From JAGPUQ01 sp036961295 (lineage in GTDB: Bacteria; Pseudomonadota; Gammaproteobacteria; Pseudomonadales; Porticoccaceae), in NCBI GenBank assembly GCA_036961295.1, contig JBALVX010000001.1:310001-374000 (forward strand): 64,000 nucleotides of DNA. Direction: 5' to 3'. The notes beneath the pieces are model-generated. The model was not told the DNA's origin. It saw nothing but the letters and a program-made list of their open reading frames with translations, and did no database searches. Positions 1-8,548 of this stretch are shown in pieces. Position numbers and translations under genes: made by a program. Numbering within the stretch: the stretch's first letter is position 1; each line of letters begins with the position of its first letter.

Positions 1-249
1 ATGCAGCTCAATGTTCTCTGCTTGCTCTTCAATGCCAGTATAAGAACTGATGCGCAGTGGCAAGTGATCGACCTGATGCCCTTTAAACTGAAAAAACTCG
101 TGTACCGCTATAGCGATAGGGCCGCCGCCGCGCCAAATGCCCAGCACCAAATCTGGGATGTAAGCACTTTGTTCTACCAGAGCCGCCAATTGAAAGGCGT
201 CGTTGAGTAGCTCGTTGGCGCTGATAAAATGTTTGGTGATCTCAGTCAT
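1..249 (-). CDS. phosphoribosyltransferase, N-terminal part (runs off left edge)
   Basis: The minus strand is open from an ATG at 249 to the window edge (83 codons). The product starts MTEITKHFISANELLNDAF and continues with a segment LVLGIWRGGGPIAIAVHEFF, typical of the first beta-alpha unit of purine phosphoribosyltransferases of the hypoxanthine/xanthine-guanine type, which move a phosphoribosyl group from PRPP to a purine base. The PRPP-binding loop lies outside the window, so the exact base specificity cannot be judged. It is transcribed divergently from rlmB across about 210 bases. No strong ribosome-binding site precedes the ATG. Family call is fairly firm, subfamily is inference. Confidence 0.7.
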   Translation of the reverse strand, partial: MTEITKHFISANELLNDAFQLAALVEQSAYIPDLVLGIWRGGGPIAIAVHEFFQFKGHQVDHLPLRISSYTGIEEQAENIELH

Positions 250-458
250 AGTGGAAAGTCGGTGGTGATGGCTGGTCGGGGTGTGATTGATCAAGCGTCA
301 TTGATCAAGAACGACATTGTAATCCATCAAATGGCTGTAGAAGGAGGAATAATAGAAAGGCATATTCTCTTATCTAAACAAGGTAGAATTGCCCTCGTTT
401 TAGTAGATTTATTATTAATAGGTTTATCATTTCCCATGACCCATACAAAGTTACCCTT

Positions 459-1331
459 ATGAGTAAGCGCTCGGGGATCTACTCCGCCGAAGACAGCAAG
501 TTCTCTAAGAAACCTACTAGAGCTAAAAAAGCTGGTAGTGACCGTGGAAGCAATTCCCGTGGGAACAGTGAGCGCGGAAATAAACGCGCCGGGCAAGAGT
601 GGATCTACGGCATCCACTCCGTGCAATCCTTACTGAAAACGGCGGCGGATCGCGTCAGCGAAATCTGGGTGCAAAAAAACCGCAGCGATCAGCGTTTAAG
701 CAAAGCCTGCGACCTGGCCGAGGCCCAGGGCATTGGCCTGCAATGGGTAAACAAGGATGCACTCGACGGCATTGCGCCCGGTAATCATCAAGGTATTGCC
801 GCTTTAGCTCGCCCGGGTCAGGTAAAAGATGAAAAACTCTTGCAGTCATTACTGGAAAATCTTCAGCAAACACCTCTACTACTAGTGCTCGACGGCGTTA
901 CCGATCCCCACAACCTGGGTGCCTGTTTGCGCTCTGCCGATGCGGCGGGTGTGCAGGCGGTGATTGCACCGAAAGACCGTTCTGTGGGCATTACTGCCAC
1001 CGTGCAAAAAGTTGCCTGCGGCGCGGCGGAGACCGTGCCCTATATTGTGGTGACCAATTTAGCCCGCACTCTGCGTCAATTGCAGGAGCAGGGCCTGTGG
1101 TTGGTCGGCACCAGTGGCGATGCCAAGAGCACGGTTTACGAAGCCGATTTAACCGGGCCGACGGCTCTGGTGATGGGCGCGGAGGGCAGTGGCCTACGTC
1201 GTCTTACCCGAGAGGCCTGCGATATGCTGGTCAAGCTACCGATGGCGGGCAGTGTCGAAAGTCTCAATGTCTCCGTTGCGTCCGGAGTCTGCTTGTTCGA
1301 AGCGGTACGTCAGCGACAGCAGCCGAAATAA
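459..1331 (+). CDS. rlmB: 23S rRNA (guanosine-2'-O-)-methyltransferase RlmB (SpoU/TrmH family)
   Basis: RlmB methylates the 2'-O of G2251 in 23S rRNA using S-adenosylmethionine. The 290-residue product has a basic, Ser/Gly/Lys-rich N-terminal extension (residues 1-46) not usual for the roughly 245-residue family; the conserved substrate-binding domain starts at EWIYGIHSVQSLL (47-59). The three SpoU motifs are present: NLGACLRSA (152-160, with Asn152 and Arg158), LVMGAEGSGL (237-246) and LPMAGSVESLNVSVA (260-274), which form the trefoil-knot cofactor site. The ATG at 459 is the first in frame; a start near residue 46 would give the classical length, but no better site was seen. The next gene follows after 20 bases, suggesting cotranscription. 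Confidence 0.93.
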   Translation: MSKRSGIYSAEDSKFSKKPTRAKKAGSDRGSNSRGNSERGNKRAGQEWIYGIHSVQSLLKTAADRVSEIWVQKNRSDQRLSKACDLAEAQGIGLQWVNKDALDGIAPGNHQGIAALARPGQVKDEKLLQSLLENLQQTPLLLVLDGVTDPHNLGACLRSADAAGVQAVIAPKDRSVGITATVQKVACGAAETVPYIVVTNLARTLRQLQEQGLWLVGTSGDAKSTVYEADLTGPTALVMGAEGSGLRRLTREACDMLVKLPMAGSVESLNVSVASGVCLFEAVRQRQQPK

Positions 1332-1351
1332 TAGGTAGGCTTAGCGTTATT

Positions 1352-1999
1352 ATGTCCGCACGCATTATCAATATCCCCAATAGTCTTAGCATGGCCCGGC
1401 TCGCACTGGTGCCGGTGTTGCTCTATTGTGCCGATAAAGGCTTACAAGCGCCGTTTCTTTACTTGTTAGCGGCGAGTCTGAGCACTGATTATTTCGACGG
1501 CTATCTGGCTCGCAAACTCAATCAGGTCACGCCGCTGGGCGCCAAACTCGATAGCTGGGGGGATTTTTTCACCTACGGCGCGATGGTGTTTGGCTTGATG
1601 TGGTTGTGGCCGGAGATTTATCAACAAGAATCCTGGTTTTTATATCTGGCCGTATTCTTCTACCTGATTCCGACCGTTACCAGCTTGCTCAAGTTCGGCG
1701 AATTCCCTAACTATCACACCTGGGCCGCAAAAATATCAGCGGTACTTATGGCTCCCGCCTACTATTTATTAGTGCTCTACGATATGTCTCTGTTATTTCG
1801 TATCGTAGTACTGTTCCATATTTGGGTGGCGATAGAAGAGCTTATTATTACGTTTATGCTGAACCGTAAGTACTACAACGTGCCGACCCTATTTCACGCC
1901 AGAGAAATTGTCAGGCGACAGAAAGCGGCCATTCGGCAGCGGGTGGAGCGGCATCGTTCAAGGCGAGTAGGAAGACGAAAAACAAAGCTCGGTGAGTAA
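1352..1999 (+). CDS. CDP-alcohol phosphatidyltransferase family membrane protein
   Basis: This 215-residue integral membrane enzyme should exchange the CMP of a CDP-alcohol (usually CDP-diacylglycerol) for a second alcohol in phospholipid synthesis. The complete signature D-x2-DG-x2-AR-x8-G-x3-D-x3-D is present at residues 46-71 (D46, D49, G50, A53, R54, G63, D67, D71). About six hydrophobic segments follow each other and the C-terminus is strongly basic. The frame is open much further upstream, overlapping rlmB, but the homology begins at ATG 1352, which I chose. It could be a PgsA-like, phosphatidylserine-synthase-like or other member; the sequence alone does not show which alcohol is used. 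Confidence 0.85.
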   Translation: MSARIINIPNSLSMARLALVPVLLYCADKGLQAPFLYLLAASLSTDYFDGYLARKLNQVTPLGAKLDSWGDFFTYGAMVFGLMWLWPEIYQQESWFLYLAVFFYLIPTVTSLLKFGEFPNYHTWAAKISAVLMAPAYYLLVLYDMSLLFRIVVLFHIWVAIEELIITFMLNRKYYNVPTLFHAREIVRRQKAAIRQRVERHRSRRVGRRKTKLGE

Positions 2000-2055
2000 A
2001 TAGACTAGAGCGAATTAGGGCTATTTATTTTTGTGAGTCACTATTGTTAGTAATA

Positions 2056-2367
2056 TTACTCGTCAATCTCAAGCATATCCGCTTTTCCGTTGGCGAACAT
2101 GAACAGCGCAAGCCCTAGCAATAAGGAAAAGACGGTGGCTATGGTTTTAGGGGTGTCCAGCTCTAAATCCAAAACAAACACCAAAACGCCCGGTAGAACT
2201 AGAAAAAATACACCGGCAAGCTTTAATTGCCTATGTTGTTTGCTCGCTCTTATCCTGCAGGCGCATACCGGGCAAGTGATAACCTGAATGTAAGTGACAA
2301 ACGGCACCTTGGTACCGCAGGCTGGGCACTTTAAGTTATTTGGATTTCGACTGAAGCTGAAGTTCAT
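2056..2367 (-). CDS. small zinc-ribbon protein with two membrane segments
   Basis: A 103-residue protein of unknown function. Two Cys-x2-Cys pairs (C14/C17 and C32/C35) form a likely zinc ribbon at the N-terminus, followed by two hydrophobic segments at about residues 49-70 and 75-92 and a short acidic tail. An AGGAG ribosome-binding site stands 6 bases before the ATG, supporting a real gene. It lies 65 bases downstream of the glutaryl-CoA dehydrogenase gene on the same strand and converges with the phosphatidyltransferase gene. I do not recognise a named family. Confidence 0.7.
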   Translation of the reverse strand: MNFSFSRNPNNLKCPACGTKVPFVTYIQVITCPVCACRIRASKQHRQLKLAGVFFLVLPGVLVFVLDLELDTPKTIATVFSLLLGLALFMFANGKADMLEIDE

Positions 2368-2432
2368 CGTCGCTCCTTTCTAACATCCCAGTTCACAATC
2401 CCTATACCACACAGCTAGCTGCGGCAAAGGTC

Positions 2433-3614
2433 TTACATAAACGCCTGTAAACCCGTCTGCGCTCTTCCCAAAATGAGTGCGTGGATATCCGCAGTGCCCT
2501 CATAAGTATTCACCACTTCTAAATTCACCATATGACGCATCACCGGGTACTCGTCGGAGATGCCGTTGCCGCCGAGCATATCCCGCGCCGTGCGGGCGAT
2601 ATCCAGCGACTTGCTACAGTTATTGCGTTTCATCATCGAGATTAATTCTGGCGCAAGCTGTCCCTGATCTTTCAGGCGGGTAGCAGCGAGGGAGCCGAGC
2701 AGGCCAAGGCTGATTTCGGTTTGCATATTGGCGAGCTTAAATTGAATCAGCTGGTTTTGTGCCAGCGGACGATCGAACTGTTTGCGCTCCATGGTGTATT
2801 GCCGAGCGGTGTGCCAGCAGGCCTCCGCCGCACCCAGTGCGCCCCAGGAGATGCCCAGCCGTGCGCTGTTCAGGCAGCCGAAGGGGCCTTTTAAACCCTG
2901 TACATTCGGTAATAGGTTTTCTTCGGGAACAAATACTTCGTCCATCACAATTTCACCGGTGATAGAGGCGCGCAAAGCGAGTTTACCTTCAATTTTCGGT
3001 GCGCTTAAACCGGCCATACCTTTTTCCAGTACAAAACCGCGAATAATGCCGTCATCGGTTTTGGCCCACACCACAAATACATCGGCGATGGGGGAATTGG
3101 TGATCCACATTTTGTTGCCCGTGAGCTGATAGCCGCCATCGACACTGCGAGCGCGGGTCAGCATACCGCCAGGGTCAGAACCGTGATCCGGCTCGGTGAG
3201 ACCAAAGCAACCCACCCATTCGCCGCTGGCGAGTTTGGGCAGATATTTTTCCCGTTGCGCCTCGGTGCCGTAGGTGTAAATGGGATACATCACCAGGCTG
3301 GATTGCACACTCATCATCGAGCGAAAGCCGGAATCCACGCGCTCCACTTCCCGCGCAATCAGCCCGTAGCTGACGTAGTTCACGCCGGGGCAGCCGTAAC
3401 CGTGAATCGTCGAACCCAGCAAACCGAGTTCGCCCATCTCGTTAAAAATATCGCGATCCGTGGTTTCGTTGCGAAAGCCCATTTGCACTCTGGGCTGAAG
3501 TTTTTCCTGGGCGTATTGCCGAGCGGTGTCGCGCACCATGCGCTCCTCATCGCTGAGCTGCTGCTCGATTAAAAACGGGTCTTCCCAGTTAAATGTTGCC
3601 CAGTCGCCAGCCAT
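2433..3614 (-). CDS. gcdH: glutaryl-CoA dehydrogenase
   Basis: This flavoenzyme oxidises and decarboxylates glutaryl-CoA to crotonyl-CoA in lysine, tryptophan and dicarboxylate breakdown. The 393-residue product matches the GCDH branch of acyl-CoA dehydrogenases closely: RVDSGFRSMMSVQSSLVM around Arg98 (glutarate carboxylate binding), CFGLTEPDHGSDPGGM, MWITNSPIADVFVVWAK, and TYEGTADIHALILGR carrying the catalytic Glu372. I chose the start at 3614 (MAGDWATF) because GGAG stands at a proper distance and the resulting length fits the family; the frame stays open 31 codons further with no homology. Its usual partner genes (CoA-transferase, LysR regulator) are not adjacent. Divergent from alr. Confidence 0.93.
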   Translation of the reverse strand: MAGDWATFNWEDPFLIEQQLSDEERMVRDTARQYAQEKLQPRVQMGFRNETTDRDIFNEMGELGLLGSTIHGYGCPGVNYVSYGLIAREVERVDSGFRSMMSVQSSLVMYPIYTYGTEAQREKYLPKLASGEWVGCFGLTEPDHGSDPGGMLTRARSVDGGYQLTGNKMWITNSPIADVFVVWAKTDDGIIRGFVLEKGMAGLSAPKIEGKLALRASITGEIVMDEVFVPEENLLPNVQGLKGPFGCLNSARLGISWGALGAAEACWHTARQYTMERKQFDRPLAQNQLIQFKLANMQTEISLGLLGSLAATRLKDQGQLAPELISMMKRNNCSKSLDIARTARDMLGGNGISDEYPVMRHMVNLEVVNTYEGTADIHALILGRAQTGLQAFM

Positions 3615-3780
3615 GAAGTACTCCAGATCGTTGTGTTCGCTGATATGCGGAAATAATAGAATGTATACCTTGGGCGCAATTGTAATGGACGCAGCCGTGG
3701 TGGTCACGGTTTACTCGCATATGGCCAAGCAAGCACCTTACTTGCGTCTAGCCTGACAGCCTGCGACCATAGTTGCAGTG

Positions 3781-3808
3781 CAGTTGTAATGAAGCAGTTC
3801 TAATGAAG
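3781..3808. repeat. two tandem 14-bp units upstream of alr
   Basis: CAGTTGTAATGAAG is followed directly by CAGTTCTAATGAAG, one mismatch in 14, ending 14 bases before the alr start codon and just before its GGAAG ribosome-binding site. It is one of a series of short tandem duplications at gene boundaries in this window. Confidence 0.85.
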
Positions 3809-3822
3809 CAGCGGAAGCCTTT

Positions 3823-4977
3823 ATGAGTCGCCCCACCAAAATGGTCATCAATTTAGCCCACCTACGTCACAACCTTGCCGTTGCCAAACGCTACGCAGGC
3901 AAGTCCCAGGTGATGGCTGTGATCAAGGCGAACGGTTACGGCCACGGCGCGGTGCGCATTGCCCAGGCCTTGTCTCACCAAGGCTCTACTGCCGATGCAT
4001 TTGCGGTTGCCAGCGTGGACGAAGCTCTCGAGTTACGCGCGGCGGGCATTACCCGGCGGATCGTCTTGCTCGAAGGTTTTTTTGATCCCGCCGAGCTGGA
4101 GATCATCGCCCACGAACGCTTCGATATTGTTATCCACAGCGAGCAACAGGTAGAGCAACTGTTAGTCGCCCGGTTTGGAGGGGAGCTTAGCTCGCGCACC
4201 ATTAATGTCTGGCTCAAAGTCGATACCGGTATGCAGCGCTTGGGCATCCCTGCTGAACAGGCAGCGGCGGTTCAGCAACGGCTCGCCGCCTCAGACAATG
4301 TCGGCGAACTCCGCCTAATGACCCACTTCGCCTGTGCCGATACCCCAGAGCATAGCGCCAATCAGCAACAGCTCGACGTATTCAACCAGGTCCGTAAACA
4401 GCTGCCGTCTAAGTTACTCCAGAGCGACATCCAGACCTGCATCGCTAACTCCGCCGCTTTAGTCGCCTTGCCCAACGCCATGGCCGCGAAAGCCGGAGAT
4501 AGCAAAATAATCGGTGACTGGGTGCGGCCCGGCATAATGCTCTACGGCGTGAATCCTTTGGTTAACGAACATCCCATAGCCGACGACTTACTGCCGGTGA
4601 TGACCCTGAGTTCCCGAATTATCAGTACCCGCATACTCAAACCCGGTGACAGTACCGGGTACGGCAAAGACTGGATCGCCGACCGACCCATGCGCGCGGG
4701 CATTGTCGCTATTGGCTACGGCGACGGTTACCCCCGCCATGCGCCGACGGGTACGCCAGTGCTGGTAGAAGGTAAACCTTCGCGCCTACTGGGCAGGGTC
4801 TCTATGGATATGCTCGCCGTCGATTTAACCGAACTGCCAGAGTACGGCGACGGTGATTCCGTAACGCTGTGGGGTGAAGGTTTGCCGGTTTGGGAAGTGG
4901 CAAACCATGCGGGTACGATTGCTTATGAATTGTTGACGGGTGTTGCTGAAAGAGTGGCGGTGGAAGTGCTTACTTGA
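3823..4977 (+). CDS. alr: alanine racemase, PLP-dependent
   Basis: Interconverts L- and D-alanine for peptidoglycan synthesis in the cytoplasm. The 384-residue protein has the PLP lysine in VMAVIKANGYGHG (Lys35), the second catalytic base Tyr280 in STGYGKDW, the IGYGDGYPR segment, and the GRVSMDMLAVDL motif near the C-terminus. A short insertion of about 12 residues (221-232, AAKAGDSKIIGD) precedes DWVRPGIMLYG, where most family members go directly from the conserved asparagine loop to the DWVRPG motif. Start at ATG 3823 with GGAAG upstream. It stands alone here, divergent from gcdH, with the restriction-modification module inserted downstream. Confidence 0.95.
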   Translation: MSRPTKMVINLAHLRHNLAVAKRYAGKSQVMAVIKANGYGHGAVRIAQALSHQGSTADAFAVASVDEALELRAAGITRRIVLLEGFFDPAELEIIAHERFDIVIHSEQQVEQLLVARFGGELSSRTINVWLKVDTGMQRLGIPAEQAAAVQQRLAASDNVGELRLMTHFACADTPEHSANQQQLDVFNQVRKQLPSKLLQSDIQTCIANSAALVALPNAMAAKAGDSKIIGDWVRPGIMLYGVNPLVNEHPIADDLLPVMTLSSRIISTRILKPGDSTGYGKDWIADRPMRAGIVAIGYGDGYPRHAPTGTPVLVEGKPSRLLGRVSMDMLAVDLTELPEYGDGDSVTLWGEGLPVWEVANHAGTIAYELLTGVAERVAVEVLT

Positions 4978-5084
4978 TCGAGCGCCTTGGTGTCCTCCTG
5001 GGAATAGAGTGCCAAAGTGATATGGTGCTAGTGCCTTTATAATTAGCTGTTAGGGCTCCACATAATCAGATATCGGAGGAGTAA

Positions 5085-5816
5085 TTGAAACTAAAGCAAG
5101 TAATCGAAGACCTAGGTAAAGAAGCATCTATAGCTCTTGCTAGACAGATAGCTCAAGATTTGAGCATCCAATGGGAGGCCGGAGCAGCAGTTATTTTTCA
5201 AGCAATTGTTAGTGACTTAGAAAGAGTGCCAGGAAATATAGGGGGTAATAATGATGACCAAAATGGCGTAATTCGAAAGTGGCTTCTGAAATATCAAGGA
5301 GGCAAAGATGGTAGAGCAAGTCGAAGAACTTCCAACCCTCCGGGAACAGTTTCTGACCCTATTATCGAAAAGATCATTGGCGCGAGGATATCAGCGCTAA
5401 CAGAAGATGATCTCAACAGAATAAATTACGCGCATCGTCTGGGTATGTCTGCAGAAAATATTCTTGGTCTGATTCTCGAAGAATATTTGGCCGATAACCT
5501 TGAACCCCATGGATGGCGTTGTGCGTGGGGAGAAACAGTTAAGTCAGTTGATTTTGTTCATGAAGACGGCCGGATTCTTCAGATTAAAAATCGAAGCAAC
5601 TCTGAAAATAGCTCAAGCAGTGCTATTAGAAATGGAACTCAAATAGAAAAATGGTTTCGAATTAGGGCTGATAGAATTGAATACATGTGGACAGCCTTAA
5701 ACGAAATCTGTGGTACTTCTACGCTGTCGGAAGATTCGTTTGTAAGTTTTGTTCAGGCTACACTAGCGAACAATCCGGAGTGTTTGGCTGTAGAACAAGA
5801 GAATCCATGGAGTTGA
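5085..5816 (+). CDS. SinI-like type II restriction endonuclease (PD-(D/E)xK)
   Basis: A 243-residue protein starting at TTG 5085, preceded by a strong GGAGGAG site. Residues 118-190 resemble my recollection of the SinI restriction endonuclease family (recognition GGWCC): HRLGMSAENILGLILEEYLA, then WGETVKSVDFVHEDG, then LQIKNRSNSENSSSSAIRNG and QIEKWFR. The nuclease core would be Asp156 and Gln166-x-Lys168, a PD-(D/E)xK site with Gln replacing Glu, with E132/E133 nearby. The gene is AT-richer than its neighbours and ends 16 bases from the end of a cytosine-5 DNA methyltransferase gene on the other strand, as expected of a restriction-modification pair. Role: cleave unmodified incoming DNA. Specificity is inferred, not shown. 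Confidence 0.75.
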   Translation: MKLKQVIEDLGKEASIALARQIAQDLSIQWEAGAAVIFQAIVSDLERVPGNIGGNNDDQNGVIRKWLLKYQGGKDGRASRRTSNPPGTVSDPIIEKIIGARISALTEDDLNRINYAHRLGMSAENILGLILEEYLADNLEPHGWRCAWGETVKSVDFVHEDGRILQIKNRSNSENSSSSAIRNGTQIEKWFRIRADRIEYMWTALNEICGTSTLSEDSFVSFVQATLANNPECLAVEQENPWS

Positions 5817-5832
5817 ATTATAAGAGCTGGGG

Positions 5833-7254
5833 TTAACTAAATCCCAGTTCTTGCTGCTCAATTTTAGAATTATGGCTGGCAATCAGCTTTTTGAATTGTT
5901 CTTTCCATTCTGTATCTGTTGTGCACTTGTAGCGCGAATATTTAAAGTCTTTGTGTTGGATAATTTCAATCCCGTTCAATAAATTAAATACCAAGGTTCC
6001 AACAGCGCAGCCTAAGCTTATAGGTACAGCATTACCTATTTGTTTATACTGCTGAATAATTGGTCCCGCTAGTTCCCACGAGTCAGGGAATTCTTGAATC
6101 CTTTTGTATTCTTGTACAGATAAAGGCCTATCTTCCTCTGGGTGCGCAAGATCTGTAGCTGGCATGGTAGGATGAGTAACAAGTGTTGGTGAAGGTTTAT
6201 CCCATGCTAATCTGCGAAGAAAACCTGTTTTTCCACCTCCGGAAAAAAATGATTTCCCCATAGCTTCCTTTTGCAATTCTATGGGAAGATTTTTCCAATT
6301 CTCACCGGGCCCCAACAATCGGTAATATTTTAGTCTTTTTTCCGGAAAAGTAAGATGGTCATGGTTGTTTATCTTGGAAATACATCGTTTTAATGTATTC
6401 CACTTTGGCAAGCCGTATTTCCCTGTCTCAGAATGCGTGGGTGCAAGAAATGGAGGTGCTTTCCCATCGCTCGAGCAAATAATAATTACTCGCTCTCTAA
6501 TCTGAGGCGTTCCGAAATTTGCAGAATTATATAAGTTGAATGAGTAGCCATAACCTGATTTTTCCAAGCGATTTATTATGAAGTTTAACGCTCCCCCTTT
6601 TAGCTCATCCTCGCTGAGGTCGGGGTATTCCTGGCCTCTTTGTTCGTGTGGTCGATGTTCCATAGGACAGGACAAAAGCCCACGAACATTTTCAATCACA
6701 AAATATTTGGGTTTTAGTTCTAAACACAAGTTCAAATATTTTAAAAATACGTTTCCACGTTCATCGTTAAAACCTTTTCTATTGCCAGCAGTACTAAATG
6801 CTTGGCAAGGTGGGCCGCCCAGAATCAAATCAATTTCATCACTATTACTTAGCCCGGCTTCACGTCTAATATCTTCAGCACAGTAGTTATTTATATCTGT
6901 TAACAGCGCAGTCTTAGGCTTATTCAAAGCAATAGTTTGTCTACAGAACTTGTCTAGCTCGCAGGCTAGACGGATATCAAAACCAGCTTTTTCTATTCCT
7001 TGGTCAAGTCCCATCGCGCCAGAGAAGAAGCTTAAAGCTATTGGCTTTGTACTATTTACAAAATACGCGGGGTGATCTTCGGCAACTGTGTGTGCGGTTT
7101 TGAGACCATATTTATTAAGGCTCGATTGATCTATCACCCAAGAACTGCCTAATTTTCGTGCACTTAAGTCGCATTGCCGGCACAATGTTCTAACTCTTTG
7201 AACGCTAATACCCAATTGCAGAGCTGCTTCTTTGATGGTAATTTCGGTACTCAT
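5833..7254 (-). CDS. DNA (cytosine-5-)-methyltransferase with N-terminal helix-turn-helix
   Basis: Modification enzyme of the restriction-modification pair, transferring methyl from AdoMet to C5 of cytosine. In the 473-residue product, residues 1-50 form an excisionase/MerR-like helix-turn-helix (TIKEAALQLGISVQRVRTLC), which may bind its own promoter. The m5C motifs follow in order: motif I FFSGAMGLDQG (about 76-86), motif IV GGPPCQAFSTAG with catalytic Cys150, motif VI FVIENVRGL (about 185-193), motif VIII FGTPQIRERVII (about 247-258) and motif X QIGNAVP (405-411), with the target-recognition segment between VIII and X. I chose ATG 7254 (AAGGGA upstream) rather than an ATG 21 codons earlier, whose residues look non-coding. 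M.SinI-type specificity (GGWCC) is plausible from the partner gene. Confidence 0.9.
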   Translation of the reverse strand: MSTEITIKEAALQLGISVQRVRTLCRQCDLSARKLGSSWVIDQSSLNKYGLKTAHTVAEDHPAYFVNSTKPIALSFFSGAMGLDQGIEKAGFDIRLACELDKFCRQTIALNKPKTALLTDINNYCAEDIRREAGLSNSDEIDLILGGPPCQAFSTAGNRKGFNDERGNVFLKYLNLCLELKPKYFVIENVRGLLSCPMEHRPHEQRGQEYPDLSEDELKGGALNFIINRLEKSGYGYSFNLYNSANFGTPQIRERVIIICSSDGKAPPFLAPTHSETGKYGLPKWNTLKRCISKINNHDHLTFPEKRLKYYRLLGPGENWKNLPIELQKEAMGKSFFSGGGKTGFLRRLAWDKPSPTLVTHPTMPATDLAHPEEDRPLSVQEYKRIQEFPDSWELAGPIIQQYKQIGNAVPISLGCAVGTLVFNLLNGIEIIQHKDFKYSRYKCTTDTEWKEQFKKLIASHNSKIEQQELGFS

Positions 7255-7429
7255 TTCTAGTTTCCCTTGCGAAACCTGTAGCAAGTACCAATATAACGGT
7301 ATATATTTACATGTCAAGCCCCAGTAAGCGGCTGTTGTCGGAGATGCTTACGCTGCGCTCCAGCACGTCGTGCGGCTTTTAGAATCAACACTCTAGTTAT
7401 AAGGTGGTAGTAAACGAAAAAACCCGGCG

Positions 7430-7528
7430 CTTAAGCACTTATTGTAAAAACCTAACTCCGATTTATTTTCAGAAAAATATTATCAAGTCCATTTTACAAT
7501 AGCGCGGCCTTAGCATTGACGGCCTTTA
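7430..7528 (-). pseudogene. decayed SPOR-gene 3' end, left copy of a 99-bp direct repeat
   Basis: Bases 7430-7528 match 8531-8629 at about 80 percent without gaps, offset 1101. Read on the minus strand it is a ruined C-terminus of the SPOR protein gene: the intact AANARAALLQNGIDNLLLK becomes AVNAKAALL, a stop, then NGLDNIFLK. On the plus strand the first 18 bases match the last codons of the metallo-beta-lactamase gene, including its stop. The segment therefore represents one end of a duplicated or inserted unit that contained the junction between the two genes. No function is expected. Confidence 0.8.
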
Positions 7529-7533
7529 CCAAT

Positions 7534-7559
7534 CCACCATCGCAGTGGTGGACGTTTTT
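7534..7559 (+). terminator. terminator-like hairpin of unknown use
   Basis: CCACCA, loop TCGCAG, TGGTGG, then ACG and TTTTT form a six-bp stem with a T-run on the plus strand. No plus-strand gene ends just upstream, so if functional it would stop readthrough or is left over from a lost gene. Confidence 0.4.
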
Positions 7560-7597
7560 CTCCATTTAATCCCTAATTGTATCGGAGGGTTGTTGTG

Positions 7598-8548
7598 ATG
7601 AAATTCAAAATACGGTGCATCGTAAGTGCTCTGCTGTTAACAACGTCTTTTTTAACTTATGCCGAACCCTGTTGTGGCACCACCGGTGTATGCGTGCAGG
7701 TGCTCGGGTCTGGCGGGCCGGAGGTAGCGGATAAGCGTGCTTCCAGCGGCTATCTTGTGTGGCAGGATGGCCGCGCTCGCATAATGATCGATATGGGCCC
7801 GGGGAGTATGTTGCGCTATGAGGAAAGCGGTGCTCGCGTAGAGGATTTAGAGGTGGTGTTGCTGAGCCACCTTCATGTGGATCACAGTGCGGATTTACCG
7901 GCGCTGATCAAAGGCGCTTTTTTTACCGATCGCACGAGTGATTTGCCCTTGTACGGCCCTAGTGGAAATGCGCTGATACCGGACGCCACTGCATTTGTTC
8001 AAACGCTGTTTGCTAACCCTACTGGTGCCTATCACTATCTGTCAGGTTATCTGGCGGGTGAGGGAGCTTATCGTCTACAACCCCACGATGTGCCCGTAAG
8101 CGGTACTGCTGTGCAACAGGTGCTGGCGAGTAAAGACTTCAATATTACAGCGGTAGCGGTACACCATGGCCCGCTACCTGCGCTCGCCTGGCGTATTGAT
8201 ATTGGCGGGCGGGCGATTGTCTTCAGCGGTGATATGAATGGAGACAAGCACACCTTGCCGAAACTGGCAGCAGAGGCGGATCTGCTAGTAGCCCACCATG
8301 CGGTTCCGCAGGAAGCTAAAGGTGTTGCGCGAAAGCTGCATATGCCACCCTCGGTGATAGGTGAGATCGCGGCGGAGGCAAAGGTGAAACAATTAGTACT
8401 GTCACACCGTATGAGCCGCACGCTGGGGCGCGAGAAGGCATCGGAAATAGAAATCAGGAAACGCTATGCCGGCCCATTGGAATTTGCGGACGATGGGCAG
8501 TGTTTTAATGTGAGCGAGAAAGACCAAACGGTTAAGAGTTTATTGTAA
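7598..8548 (+). CDS. periplasmic metallo-beta-lactamase-fold hydrolase
   Basis: A 316-residue exported protein. The start at ATG 7598 has GGAGGG 8 bases upstream and gives a clean signal peptide (KFKIRC, hydrophobic ALLLTTSFLTYA, cleavage near residue 22). Next come CCGTTGVCVQVLGSGGPEV, the metal motif HLHVDH (91-96), a long middle region, then a GDMNGD segment and AHHAV, giving the dinuclear zinc-type active site of the MBL superfamily, most like arylsulfatase/RNase Z-like members. Substrate unknown. The gene lies between two copies of a 99-bp segment and its stop codon is inside the right copy, so it appears to have been part of a duplicated or inserted unit. Confidence 0.8.
   Translation: MKFKIRCIVSALLLTTSFLTYAEPCCGTTGVCVQVLGSGGPEVADKRASSGYLVWQDGRARIMIDMGPGSMLRYEESGARVEDLEVVLLSHLHVDHSADLPALIKGAFFTDRTSDLPLYGPSGNALIPDATAFVQTLFANPTGAYHYLSGYLAGEGAYRLQPHDVPVSGTAVQQVLASKDFNITAVAVHHGPLPALAWRIDIGGRAIVFSGDMNGDKHTLPKLAAEADLLVAHHAVPQEAKGVARKLHMPPSVIGEIAAEAKVKQLVLSHRMSRTLGREKASEIEIRKRYAGPLEFADDGQCFNVSEKDQTVKSLL

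Larger units (their letters stand above)
7255..7597. other. intergenic region with gene-end remnant and hairpin
   Basis: These 343 bases hold the methyltransferase promoter, a decayed copy (7430-7528) of the segment found again at 8531-8629, a hairpin with T-run (7534-7559) and the ribosome-binding site of the next gene. Nothing recognisable was seen in 7318-7429 except that the last codons before 7445 still resemble the 3' end of the neighbouring metallo-beta-lactamase gene. Confidence 0.7.

Noticed and set aside
229..462. Plus-strand 77-codon frame before rlmB
   Set aside because: Overlaps the divergent phosphoribosyltransferase start and the intergenic promoter region; no ribosome-binding site and no family resemblance.
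1097..1351. Upstream extension of the phosphatidyltransferase frame into rlmB
   Set aside because: The extended residues are the out-of-frame reading of rlmB; homology starts at ATG 1352.
5085..7254. Phage or integrative element around the restriction-modification genes
   Set aside because: No integrase, transposase, tRNA target or terminal repeats bounding these genes were found; only the neighbouring 99-bp repeat hints at rearrangement.
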